Part shown: piece by piece, positions 1 through 13,800 of the stretch
Position numbering within the stretch: position 1 is the first letter of the stretch
How the letters are laid out: each line of letters begins with the position of its first letter
Source of the DNA: Hanleya hanleyi
Taxonomy: Eukaryota; Mollusca; Polyplacophora; Lepidopleurida; Hanleyidae
NCBI GenBank assembly: GCA_036873755.1
Contig: JAVTVY010037000.1
Span: 1 to 64,000, forward strand
DNA: 64,000 nt
Reading direction: 5' to 3'
The notes under the pieces: model-generated
Databases searched by the model: none
What the model was told of the DNA's origin: nothing
What the model saw: the letters and a program-made list of their open reading frames with translations, nothing else
Made by a program: the position numbers and the translations under genes

Positions 1-116
1 AGTTTATCTGAACAATTAAAATCACACTACTACCTCTTTAAATAATTGAACATGAATGATATATTTGTAAGTAACAGGACCTTATGGGAAACACTTGGAA
101 GAGTTGTCCAGGTAAA

Positions 117-424
117 GGAGATCCCGCTCTCTAAAATGGAGGTAAAAAAGGTCGTTTTCGCTCAGAAACCTTCGATTCCTTCTTAACTAATGCTCCAAAA
201 AGCGCATTCATCTATCTAGTGTTTCATGTGCTGAAATTAATTGGCAATTTGAAGAACTGGAAAATGCTGTTTCAATAGCATGACAAATATTTGGCCTATT
301 ATTATGCCAAAAAAATTTCCTACCATTTGATGGGGAGAGATGTCACCAAAATGATTTTGCTGAATTCATGATGTAAACTGATTTATTGAGCTAAATCAGC
401 CATGTTTTAGAGAGCAGGATCTCC
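117..424. mobile_element. MITE-like inverted-repeat element, 308 bp
   Basis: The ends are inverted copies: 117-136 starts GGAGATCCCGCTCTCTAAAA, and 405-424 is its reverse complement with one mismatch. There is no coding capacity. It lies in the tetraspanin intron after exon 5. Its subterminal stretch ATGGAGGTAAAAAAGG recurs near 4603, so related copies exist in this window. I see no clear target duplication. Confidence 0.6.
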
Positions 425-795
425 CTAAACTGGTTGTGTCTCATAAGTAAGCACAAGAAACTCGTGAAATCCTGATGATGTTCACCGATTTCATAGAACA
501 AACACAAATATTTAGCAAATTTGAGCTCTGATCGATCAATTCAAGGAAAATTATACATCTATGAACAATTCCAATTCGGTTTCTTCCCAAATTTCTCAAT
601 GAATCGTCTTGGGCATCACTTGAACACCCTTGTAGGAAGAAGTCGACCCTCCTCAACACAGGATGACAGCCCAACAGTAGGATCCCCTTTTTCTGAATTA
701 TGATCTCACTCATTGAAACCTCCAACTAGGAATCGTGGGTCACAGACCACCCCCCTCCAAAAAAAAAAATGGAAACAATGTTCTTGGTGACTTAC

Positions 796-945
796 ATCTG
801 TATAAATGTCACGGGTAGGACGGTCAACTCCACAATCTGTACCAGTATGACCTGGTTTACAGCAGGAATCCGGAACGTTGGACGAATCTGCAAATTTCAC
901 TGAATTGTTCCAGTCTCCGGGTTTGTCCACTCCGCAGCATTCGAA
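796..945 (-). CDS. Tetraspanin coding exon 5 (CCG/PDSCC part of large loop)
   Basis: Fifty codons between TCTCTAG and GTAAGT. It starts FECCGVDKPGDW and contains VPDSCC, which form the conserved disulfide core, plus a further Cys. The donor GTAAGT at 795 shows that at least one more exon follows beyond the window. Confidence 0.95.
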
Positions 946-3900
946 CTAGAGACAAGAGAGGAAAATATATTCTTCGTTATTATTACTGTATTCTTAACTA
1001 ATTATTCAGACGGCAAAACTGGTGAGAAGTGGTGAGAAAATCTGTTAACATTATACAAATTTCACGAGCTATCTTTTCATGTCTTGAGATAAACATATCC
1101 GCACCACAGAATTTAAACATAAATGTTTTTTTCTACTTCTGAAGTCTGGTACACACGAGCCAGTTTTCCTTTACTAGGAGACCAAATTTACTGAAGACTT
1201 TCACGGCCATTCACTATATCCTGCTCTGGTATGGTCATCATCTATAATACAAGCTTGTAAGCAAGGTAATGGCCACTGCAGACTTCCATAAATCTAGTCT
1301 CACTTGTCAAGCAAAACTGGGTCATGTGTACCAGGTTTTACTCCAAAAATGTTGTTCGAAAAATTCTAAGAAATAGTGTATCAAGATATAGCTACAAAAA
1401 CTTTATTTTATACAATTCAGTACATGTATCCCCCAAGCATAATATAATGTATTATAAATTAAAAGTATAGATGAACAAGAGGACTTCAAGTGAACAAGCA
1501 GCATGGCTTGGGCTACAATGTTGATGGCAGGAAAGATGGAGTGGAATTAACTCCTTGCATGTGTAAATAATTTTTCTCAACGTCAGATTTTATAATTGTA
1601 CCATCTTGGTGACGATCTTAGGTGTATATTAAAAACTACTTCACCTGTTGATTTTGTCTGAATCTAGACATTATCCCAAACTATAAACATGATATATTTA
1701 TGAAGAACACTAGCTAAGAGTGCATGTGCAAGCGTCGCTTACATTTTCCTGCACAGAATCCCACGTCTTCATGACACCATCAAACCCTGTTCTTCCGTAA
1801 TTCTTTTCCGCATCTCTCATCAGTACCGATACTTCATCTTTCAGCTAAGAAAAGAGATGATAAACCATCAATGTAAATAAACATGTATATCTCTATTTCT
1901 GGGCCATCATCACCATGGTGACTAATAATGAATAATTGGCTGAGGCTCCAGAAGGGTGAGAACTTTTAGTCTACAGCAGGATCTCCAAATGAGGATAATG
2001 GCAATAACAATAGCAGGTGTAGATTTGAGCAATAAATATGAATAATTATAACATTTAGCATTACCAATAAAAAAAGAATTCAAGCTATTAAGATTGAAAA
2101 AGGTATATAGAACTGAATGAATATTTTATAAGTACATGTATACCTTTTATATGATGTATTCCACAGCATTTATTGTTTGGATTTCATGTATTGATACAGG
2201 CGATACGAAAACACAGAAAAATTCTTAATAATATATTGTCTTGTACTATATCACCTTCTATGTATTAAAAAAAAAAAAAAAAAAAAATACACAGAAAATA
2301 CAACACATATTTAAGGTGACCAAAATGAATCAAAATGTATAATTTATCACTACACAAGCTATTATCATCATGCACACAGGGCTGCCTCTACAGACAAAAT
2401 ATCCTTTCAGTAATTTACTATGGGCTAACCCATTATCTCACAGTAGGGGTGTCAGATTAGGGCTTGAAGATGGACTGGATAAGTTGTCCAGAAGACACCT
2501 GCTACAAAACAGGGTATCTCGACTCTGCATGTGCTAATTTAAGGCAGCATTAAAACTTTTAATTATCCCTTATGTAAATATTTATTACACTACCAGCTCA
2601 AACAACATATCAGAATGGACACTAGGTGCGATGCAGACTGTCTATGTTCATCTAAAGAAGGGAGAGACTTCGGAGCTCACGGAGATCAAAATCACTCAAT
2701 ACGACCGAATGATGACATCATTCATGTGGAACAAATGTTGGAAGTTCTCACCACATGCAAACCTAGACCCAAATGTATCAGGACTCCTCTGCACTCTCTA
2801 TGTGAACATATCAATGTAACGGGCAGTTCGTCATGTAATGATCTTCAAACCGGGAACGCCACGAAATTGCAGCTTGTCAGGTGGCTTTTCCAGGTTCAAC
2901 AAAGGTTCCCTACATGTACATGTAGTCGCCCATCTTGTTTTCCTTACACGACGAATACGCAAATTTAAGTATAATTTACTTACCGAGTCTCGAAGTATGA
3001 ATCCAGCAATACCGCCAGCCAACTCCAGGACAAAGATCACCACCAGCAATCCAGCAAACTACAACAACACAGGTAAACATACACCTTATTTTACACCCAC
3101 ATGTGTCAAGGTAAGCACTATATGGACCATACAGAGATGTGAACTTTCAGGGTTTAGGCCTTTGTCACTTGATTGGTTGTTTAGCAGGAGCTTAATTTCT
3201 TAAATACACATGCTAGATGCTATAATTATTAACTTGCAAACCAATCATATACGAATACAATGTATGAAGAAAATAAGTTTTACTCATGAAAATGTAAATC
3301 CCTCATCTACTTTAATTATTTGCCTTCAAAAATATAGATCGTCAAGCTAAACAACCAATCAAGTGACAATGGCCTCAAGATCTCCCCAATTTGAAAACAA
3401 CCTATTTCGTGCAGCAGGATTTTTTGAGGAAAATATGAAATTCTGACAAGTTGGTTGGGTTTTGATTCCAATAAAATAGAATTTATCGCATATCAGTCGT
3501 GTCCAGATTTGGGCTAAGAAATGCATACATACATGTAAATACATAAAAACAGACATTAAAACTCGTTGAACGACACGTACACAGCCATAGGGAATCATGA
3601 AAATATGAAACTTAATTGAGAAATCTCCCTGTATAGTGATTTTCAATTAGAAATTTCCTTCTTTTTTTTTTCAATTTTTTTTCTTATCACTATTTTGGGC
3701 ACATCTCCAATTTGGGCACAGTGCCATGATATGAGTGCCTTTTAGAGGTCCGAGATACAGTGCCGTAAGAAAGCATAATTCAATTAAGCAAAAATACCTG
3801 ATCTACTTCGCATGTGGACTAAATGTTGGGTCTTGATGATGTTCATTAATGCCGAATTATATCGTAAGATATATGTTTTAGTGTGGATATACAATCTGAT

Positions 3901-6900
3901 GCGATGCGAGTACATGAACGGTAACTTACCACCATCGTACAGATGTAGTTCTCCCGGATGGCTCCACAACATCCGAAAAAGGCAATGATGAAGATGATGA
4001 CCCCCACCACGATCAATAATATGGCCGCTCCATTAAACTTGCCCCCGAAGAAGTCGAAATACTCATGAAATCTGGTCTGGACTAGGGCGCCGGCGACTAT
4101 TAAACAAATAGCAGCTATCTGAAAATATAGCGAACACAGGTATTACCAGATGAACAACACTACATTGTATACAGGTTGTCACTGCAAAAACAGTGGAAAT
4201 AAATAAGATAAATTGTGCCTCCAATGATGCATGAACCACTGCTAATTAATTAATTAATTATTAATTCTTCTGGAACAACAAGTGAATTCAAGTGTCAAAT
4301 AGGTCACAACAAAAAAACCCTCCAATAAGTGAATACAGCACTTGAAGAAATCAGGAAATGTTATATTTTGATTGCACATTGTTGACCATTCATATCATAT
4401 ATTAATTCCTTTTACATAAAATATTTATAGTTCAATCAAATTTATTTCTGAATATGAAAAGTAAATAATTTACTTTTAATTAATGTTAATATTTGATGAA
4501 ATGATTTAGAACGATTACAAAAACAAAATGTTTACTTTTGCTTAATTTTGAACCTATCTTGTAATAGTTGTATAAGGATGTTGTATGCCTCTCTAAAACG
4601 GAGGTAAAAAAGGTGGTTTTTGGTTGATAAAATGATCAATTTCATACAGCGAAATCTGCGAAAACACCACCTGGATAAACTGACCAACTTCCAATACCGT
4701 CATCGCCCATGGTCACAATACATAAACTTAGTGTTTATGAACCTTGATAAACCAGAACTCTGTCAAAACCGACACTATAATCTGGACCCAAATACGGTCG
4801 GTATACACAGATTTGACCGTTTATAAGGCCGACTGTGTTTGAACCTATGTTTCAGGTCAGCTGCTGATGAAAATTCAATGAGGGAGGGAGGTCAACACAA
4901 CACAAATCATAAACTCAACACGAAATAAAAAACACGGCAGCAAAAAAAATTATATTTGATTTTGACATTTTCATTTGAGCTGCGAAGTTGTACCGGATCA
5001 CCGGTTATTTGATTTCCCGCCACTTGGATTTGCTGGACTAAATGTTTGAACGTTATTTTTTCATTAACTGCCACCCCCCTTCAATCCAAATACGTTTCCT
5101 TGGGTTTGCTTGAGGCAATTTTTAAGACAGATATATTCCTCCGCCTCCACGCCAATGTCCATCATGGCGGCCGATGCGTGCTGAACCTATTGAAGTGAGG
5201 GTGTATGCAAAACCGTGACTGAGAACACACTCGGATCAGCAAGACCATTTTCATTTGTGAAATCCGTATATTTCTTTCGTTCCATTGTATAAATATTTAC
5301 TCGCACCAATATTAAAAGATATTATTGAAAGACAATATATTGTTTACAGAATCTCTGCCCAACTAATTTGTTTAATTCTCCAAAACATGCGCGGTCCTTT
5401 TCCACCGTGTCAATGAATCCAACTTTTATATCATTTCTCTGAACAGTGACCTCACCATTGTGCGAGTCGGGAACCATATAGCTCCACAATATTATGTGAT
5501 TGAACTGGGTTCCCTATATTTACCATGCCGAGGAAGCATGATTTGCGTTACAGTCGACGAAATAAAGATCGATGGTGTTTAATCGAAAATGTAATGCGGA
5601 AGACGCGAAAGTTTTAGATCTTTGGTTAGTAAATTCCCCACAAAATCGCCTAATAACCGTCGTCAAGTTTGAAATATACAGGATTGTTCAGAAATAATCA
5701 ACGCGCATGTTACACCATACACACATAATATCGGTAAATTCAATGCGGGCGGCTGAACCGAAACACAGCCGGCCTAAACCAAGGAAAATCTCCCATATAC
5801 AACAATGAAAATACATGTATCTGCATCAAAGACGATACAAATATCTCATTCCCATGCGCCTAGTAAGTAGCATTTATAATACATGATATATAATTTCGCC
5901 TATTGAACATGTTAAATTACAGCTTATAAGGTTATATTCATGACCATATCACGCAAAGAATTTCACCTAAAGACTTGGAAGTGTGATGAATAGATTGATC
6001 AAATGCTATTTCGCAAAAATGACCTTTTTTCACCTGTATTTTAGATTTAGTTTTTCCTGACTGATTAAGACTTTATAAACAGCATGCCTTTGTACGTTAT
6101 GACTAGGCCATCTGCTACCTTCCATGACTTCACATTCTTATTTTAGAGGTTAGGATTCATTTCCCGTTGTGGCTCAGTCACAAGTCTGTAGTACAACACC
6201 ACGGCCATAGTAGGGGGAAATCAATACAGGTCTAAATTATTCACTCGCTCTGTCAGGACTTTTACTTGTTTTACGGAGAAAAACCAAAGGAGGAATCACA
6301 TGACAGCTGAACGTTCTCCTGTCGCTGCATACATTATACTGAGAAAATGATTATTTTGCTTTTCGAACTTTCATGCCCATGTCATCTTATACATGTAGGT
6401 TTTCAGTAGCCGAATCGTTTTAAAAATTATGAACTAAAGTATGCCAATTTATAAATGGACCATGGATGCATATACCAGACAAGCAAAGCACAGAAAGACA
6501 ATGAGCAATTTCCAGTATAGTTCAAGTTAGTCCCTGGACAATGCTGTCTGACCGCAATGGCAGCTGGCTGGCCACTTTAGCTGGGGTTCGTCAATTCGAA
6601 CGCTTTCCTATGTCTTTAACCCAGAAAATATATTTAATCGATGATTCGTATATTTCTGATCTGAAGTTGGTAAAATATCATAAATATAAGCTTATTGGTC
6701 TTTTCTTGGAATAGTACTGTGTTGAGTCCTAATGCAATGTACATGTAGCTACATGTAGCACTTGCATCATCAGGTGACGGTCATTAGACATACATGTAAC
6801 TGTGTACTCTGGTCCCACTATTTAATAAACAGATCTATAGCCTGAAGACTGAAAAGTACTCGGGTGAGTAGGTTTCAATTATCCTTGAAGCTACGTACAT

Positions 6901-7857
6901 GTATAGATCTGCTCTGTATGGAGTATATGTAATAAGGGTCAAGGTTGAGAGATTTGCCAGTGTAATCAGGCGGTCTTCATTTTATTCTTAAAATTAAGTT
7001 TTTCCTATGTTCACAAGGTGTTACCAGATTCTTAGATATGGTAATTCATTAAATACATGTCAATGTTAATTTACATAAGGCTCACAGTGAGTGAGTGATT
7101 AGAATTTAACATCACTTTCAACAGTTTTTTCAGCTATATCACAACGGGGAAGGGAAGGGAAGGGATGGGGCGGGGCAGGGGTACCTACTCGTAACAGAGC
7201 AGATCTAATGCTGCCATTTTATAGTGCTGCCCCTCCGAATAACATGTCGAAGGCAGATATATCATAACACCCCACACAGTCACATTATGCCAACACTGAG
7301 AGAGCCAGGCCTTGTTCTATCCTCTTAATGCTGAGCATAACCGAGGAAACAAGTAGTTCCATTTTTCAAGTCTTTGGTATGACCCAGCCTGGGATTGAAC
7401 CTGTTTTACTGTTTGTGAAAACCGACAAATAAACAAAGTACCTTATCTTGCCTACCACTAACGAGGTCGACACTAACCATTAATAGCATTAGGCCACCGC
7501 AGTGCCGTAACATTATAATAAGGGTTTCGGACGAGAGATTTGCCAGTGTAATCAGGCGGTCTTCATTTTATTCTTACAATAATTTTTTCCCCTATGTTCT
7601 CGAGGTGTAAGCTTCTTGAATAATTCATTAAAGTACGGTACATGTCTATCAGGGCCTGATCTAGACTTTTAGTTTGGGCACCCTTACCTGGCGCAGAGTG
7701 TGATAAGTTATAGTGAAATAGGCCGCGATGTGGGACTGTCGAAGCCCATGGAAGCTGTGGGAGTATTGAATGGTCTAAATACAGCCTGATAACTTAATAT
7801 TTGGCAATAGTAATTGCATTAATATAGGTTTCAGCCTGTTCAGAGGGAATTTGCTAA

Positions 7858-7888
<31 letters not shown>

Positions 7889-10800
7889 CTCATTTGGGCG
7901 CCCAAATTCATGGCGCCCAAACCCGTTATAACGGGTTCAAAAACGGCCTGGATCAGGCCCTGTCTATTCACATCTACTTGTTAGGCCAACTTTAGATTCT
8001 TGGTGGAAATAAAATTTTTTGTCAGTGACATGCGTTGTTAATGACCAGTTATAACTTGTAAGTGTTCCACAAGTAAAAGTACCAAATATCTACCTTTTCA
8101 AAAACTTCCCTCTTACAAAACTTGCCAGTTTGACAAGCACTATAATAACAGTGTCCCAGTACTCTTTGTTTTTGTTTTTTTATGTTATTCAATGAAATGG
8201 TGCACATAATGGACTAATGTTTTTTGAAGAGAAGTAGGCCTACCGACAGAATGAGAGGGATAGACCAGGGGTCGAAATTGCTATCTATTTGCAGGACATG
8301 TCCGGCAGAAAATTGGCACTGTCCTGCAGGTTTTCAGTCAGTTTACATGTATTTTAATTATGTACCGGACAATTCTTGACAAATGTCCTGCAGGTATTTC
8401 ATGAACATTTTGACCCCTGTAGACTGAAAAGCTACAAGATTCAATGTCTTTCAACAATCTTCTAATCATAAAATGACAATTGTGTCCAATTATTTCTCCT
8501 ACCCGGGATATCCTTTCTACACCCGAGACCCCACCGGTGCTCAAATGTTGGTTGCCTCTTACAACACACATATGCTGATCGAGGGGCAGAGGCCCTTTAA
8601 ATTCTTACCAGACCATGAAAACGGGGGTGAGCGCAATGACACCCTGGTCAATCCCTGGGAGCCCCACGAGGCTTAATGGTACAGACAGTGGCAAGTAGAC
8701 AGAACCACTAGAGCAATGTGGGCCTAGCCCTGGCCATGCAGCCACTCAGCCAGTCCATAAAACTGCAACACTATCTGACATTGTTATGATATGGGGAACC
8801 AGGAAGAAGGAAATGTACATTGTGTAGTTATACATAATACTTATGTCGTTGTCGTTAGGCAACCAGACTAAGATTGTAAACATAAATATTCATGTAAACA
8901 AACCTTACATACACTGTATACTGGGCAGAGACGAAAACAAATTATACCTCATGAATAATGAAGGGTGGCACATTCGAAACTAAATAGTGTATTAGTCACA
9001 ATCTTTGCAGATAGCGAAAAAATAAAATTAACGACTGCTATCAGTCTCCCTCTAAACAGCGACCTGAAGACGCTTACAGAATGATGATCATTTCTCCTGT
9101 TGCATAAATTGGGGCCTGATCAGACAGTTGCATTGGGTTAAGTGATAGATATCTACTTTAATTCAGTGAATACTCCTGACCAGTAAACTTACTTAGTCCT
9201 CAAGGTGTGAGCCAATTCATTGCCAATTAATTTACACTAACATGGCTACATCCAATTTGAAAATCATACAGGGTTATAAATCATCCCTGCTTGGATAGCA
9301 ATATTCTACGGGGGGGCCTGCACTGGTCAAGCACTACTAAATTACTGATTCAATAATCTGCAGATTTTAATCTGATCATCTAAACGTATTTTAATCGGAT
9401 CATCTAAACGTAGGAGAATTAACTTGCACATCATACAATTGTCCCTCTTAAAAAACAGGATTTATTATAAAATGTATTTCAGTTTAGAGCTGTCTCTGAT
9501 GTCCTGTAATATAGCCATTGTATTCAGCAGTTATGAAGACCCACCACATGTAGGCCTATACATGTAGTGTGACTCACCAACCCCACAAAATCTCAAAAAA
9601 ACTTCAGCCATATATGAGGGAAAAGTGTATGTTCTTCATTTGTATGTTCTAGTAAATTTTATTCTGTGACATTCTCTACATTTATAGGAGTTAAATAAAT
9701 ACAGATTTATGGAGTGGTTGATTGCGACCTACAATGTATTCTTTTAGTATGACTAAGCTACCATGTACAGTGATTACACAGAGAATTTCCTGGTTCCCTA
9801 CACATTGTAACCAATTAGGGCTCTGGCCAAAAATAAAAAAGATTTGTTTCTGGACACAGACCCTCAGGAAAAAGGGTGTGGTTGTAATGAACATTTTTTC
9901 ATCAAGCCCCAGATTCAGGACAAAGGAGTGAATAGTAGGGTTTAACATCGTTTTCAACCTTGTTTCAGTCATATCACGACGGTGCCTACATGTGCCAGAA
10001 CTCGAGAGTGCTCACAGTTTCTATTACCCTGGACACTGATCAGCCCAGCCAGTACAGCACCCGGTCACTCATCCAAGTATTGACCGAGCTAAATGTTGCT
10101 TAACTTCGGTGATCTGACGAAAACCGGTGTGTCCAACACTACAAGCCATACCAATAAGGAATATGTCAACTAATTCATGCCACACACTTTTCAACACTAA
10201 CTTCACTGTCTTACTAAGGGAGATGCTAAACTTTGTTGAAAAATGGCGTTGACACTCAATTGCTTCACTTGATAATTAGAAATCAAATCTGTTTTTATAT
10301 TGGCCTTACAAAGCTCTGTTCAGGCCATCCTTAAAAATAAGTTTGTTGCGCGTAACCCGACCGACTGTCTAAAAATCAGCCGACTTGAAACTTTTTTTGC
10401 CGATTTTCCGACTGGTCATCTTTTTATTTTATTTTGCAATGTCAGAATTATCTCCCCTATCTCCTCTCTCGGGTAAACGTATGTAAAACGTTCGCCCAGC
10501 AAAAGCAAGCAGGATTTCACTCTCCAGTAGTCGGCATGTGAGCTGATGTCACTCGTTTTGAAGGCATACCCTCCATGGCCCAGTCCGTAGGGGAATGCAG
10601 TTTTCGTCGTCCACGTGTATATGGCGGGAAGTTCCCCCTTCTGTTTTGTGTTTGATGGAGAATCGAGAGGACAATAAACACATCGAGAGGCAACAGCAAC
10701 ACGGGATGGGAACAATATTACAAAACGGTTGGTTATTAAAACCTGCCATAAAGAGCTCTGTCGCGAATCAACGTGGAACGTAGACATGTTTAGGACTGTC

Positions 10801-13800
10801 ACCACCTCGTGGGTCCGTACACCGACAGATTCTGAGACTGACGATGTTACAACAACAACGATGTTTGGATTTCTACTTTTATCCGAGAAGATTTCAGTGT
10901 GCCTAAATGCAGAAAATCTGAACTGCTTTGTTGTTTACCCGAAACTTTATAACCCGCTATGTCGATAAAGCTATGGATAGTGTCGGTGGCTTCAACGGTC
11001 TTGACAAATGATACCCGTCAGCTTAATTTTGACGTTCCGATGTCGGCATCAAATACGCTTTTCAGAATTCCACCTCGGACTAAATTCCACGCAAAGACAC
11101 AGGTTAGAAACTTAGTATTTGTCTCACTGTTGTCAGTAAATTAAATTACGATGTATTTCTAATCTGAATAAAGGAAGTACCTAAGTGTTCAATAAAAGCA
11201 CACCATAAATTTGCGACGAGGAAGGGCGGTAATGATGTTAAGATTAATTTGAGGTAATTTTCTCAACTCCAAATGGTATAACACTGAGAGGATTTTTTTC
11301 TTTCCTGTCACAATTTTGGCAAAAGTGTGTCTGGTAGTGGTATATGTAAATTATTTTTTTTTGACCAGCTAGTCACTAGTCATTGTCAAGAAGGTGTTCA
11401 AGGATGTCGATGTCTTCTAAGAAATAAAACAGTTACACAAGCCTGAATTTAAGAATATTTTGCTTTATACCTTGAAGATCACTGGTTTTCTGTACTGAAA
11501 TAATTTTGCTGCCAGACAAAAAGTATTTTTCAAATGACCTGCTTAGTATCTGAACAAAATCACACTAACCTCTTCCACCCTCCCCAAAAGGAAAACCTGA
11601 TCTAAAAAAAAAAAAAAATTACCGACCTACCGACCCAACTTCCTGAGGTAGGGTCGGGTTACAGCCAACAAACATATTTTTAAGGATGGCCTCAGCTCTA
11701 ATAATGCACGTCTGGTGGAAGGTATGCAGTGTCAGAACTACAGGCATATATCAACCCATCAGATACAGTACTGCAAGGAGAAATAGCCTGAAACAGGCAG
11801 ATTTCTAGAATAAACAATCTTTCCAACAAGGTGAAGCATAAACAATCATTCCAACAAGGTGAACTCACTGAGGTTCAATTAATGGCAAAAGTAAATTTCA
11901 GGGAGGACATATCCGGTATCATCCAGCCTGGCGTACTAGCTCCTACTCTAGACAGCAGAGATTCAGTTGTATGTGTGGTTATTACCGTATCACAAATTTA
12001 GAAAGCATCAATTCATCCTGTACCATTAAGTCTCAGGCTTTTTTCTACATGTAGATTTCATTACTGTTGTGTTCATTGACCGTATACAAAATACATGCAA
12101 GGCAAATAGATAGGGTTTAGCCTAGGCTTATACTGGGTTGATCAATACAATTACATAAGAGAATTTTAGTCACTTTCATAATATAGTCGAGTGTGTGTCG
12201 TCAATCTAGCAGACTGTGTTGTCAATCCAGCTCTGTGTGTGTTGTCAATCCAGCTAAGTGTGTGTTGTCAATCCAGCTCTGTGTGTGTTGTCAATCTAGC
12301 AGACTGTGTTGTCAATCCAGCTAAGTGTGTGTTGTCAATCCAGCTCTGTGTGTGTTGTCAATCTAGCAGACTGTGTTGTCAATCCAGCTCAGTGTGTGTT
12401 GTCAATCCAGCTCAGTGTGTGTTGTCAATCCAGCTCAGTGTGTGTTGTCAATCCAGCTCAGTACGTGTTGTCAATCCAGCTCAGTGTATGTTGTCAATTT
12501 AGCTCAGTGCATGTTATCAATCCAGCTCAGTGCGTGTTGTCAATCCAGCTCAGTGTGTGTTGTCAATCCAGCTCAGTGTGTGTTGTCAATCCAGCTAAGT
12601 GTGTGTTGTCAATCCAGCTCAGTGTGTGTTGTCAATCCAGCTCAGTGTGTGTTGTCAATCCAGCCTAATGTGTGTTGTCAATTCAGCCTAATGTGTGTTG
12701 TCAATCCAGCTCTGTGTGTTGTCATTCTATCTGTTACTTTCAGTAAGCGAGAGATGGGAGGGGGCTACAATTCTAAGGTATAGAAAATTGCATAGCAGCT
12801 CCATCCACAGACATGTCAGTATTTCTCATCCCCACCACTTGCTGTCACATGTAATTTCCCAATGGACCCAGCTGACATAATGTTAGGGAGGATGGAATTG
12901 AGAAAGCCAGATGTACCCACTACTAGTAAGCAGATTAAAACCACATGTTACCAAGGAAAATTTTACTGTAAACTCTAAGATAGCCTTGAATCAATCACAT
13001 CTGGTTATTGCATAGGCTGAGCTAACACTGCAGTTTCAGCTTCAACTGTGACCCACAGGCTTGCATGAGGCTTGCATGACCCATATTCGTGCAAATATCT
13101 AATCTCGGATATGATGGGACATATTTTCTGTATAGGAATGAATACAAAAGGCTACATTGTCAAATCATATCCTTCAAATTCTGGTCTTTCATATTGAAAA
13201 CAATATGGTGACCTGTAGTCTGCATTTAAATATCTCGACTCAAATCGGCTCACGGTAATTGTCCTAATAATTTGATTACAATACAGGAAGTGAAATTTTC
13301 TAGGTGCCATAAAACAAGGGGGTGATCAAATTTATTAGAAATAGAACAGGAAGTTGACAAAATGGTCCCCTGGATCATTATTTCATCGTTATTTTAAAGC
13401 TTTTAGAGGGGGATCACATTTTATAGAATAAATGATTGAATTTTGACCACAATATTGAATTCCAATGAAGTGAATGAATTATTCAAGAATTCGTGGTCGG
13501 CTTAAGTTGAAGACAATTTCTGAGCTTAATCGTTCAACTGGGGTCCTAATATACATTTGTTTCATTGACACTAGCACAGTTTTTAAGAGATTAATAATTG
13601 GCAGGCAGTTTTGGGACGTGAATGAGAATTAACGACTCCATGCCATTCTATAGCTGATCTGGGTACATATTTACTCCGCTGATATGTATCACAGTTAGGA
13701 ATCCCATCACCAGATAAAGCTATAGAGAAAGTCACCAGTACACAAAACCAGCACAAATGTCAATAGTTAATTACCCAACTGGGTAAACAATTAAATAAAT

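Noticed and set aside
10050..10150. Functional 5S rRNA gene
   Set aside because: Only the internal promoter part is well preserved; the 5' third is diverged, no T-run terminator follows, and the sequence continues into a SINE tail.
12183..12730. CRISPR-like array
   Set aside because: There are no unique spacers between repeats, units abut, and the genome is eukaryotic. The same holds for the other arrays at 15.5, 25.3, 35.3 and 63.4 kb.
12191..12783. Overlapping Cys/Val/Ser-rich ORFs (VCCQSSSVCVVNPAQC repeats)
   Set aside because: They are the same 23-bp minisatellite read in three frames; all frames stay open because the unit has no stop. No signal peptide or gene structure is visible.
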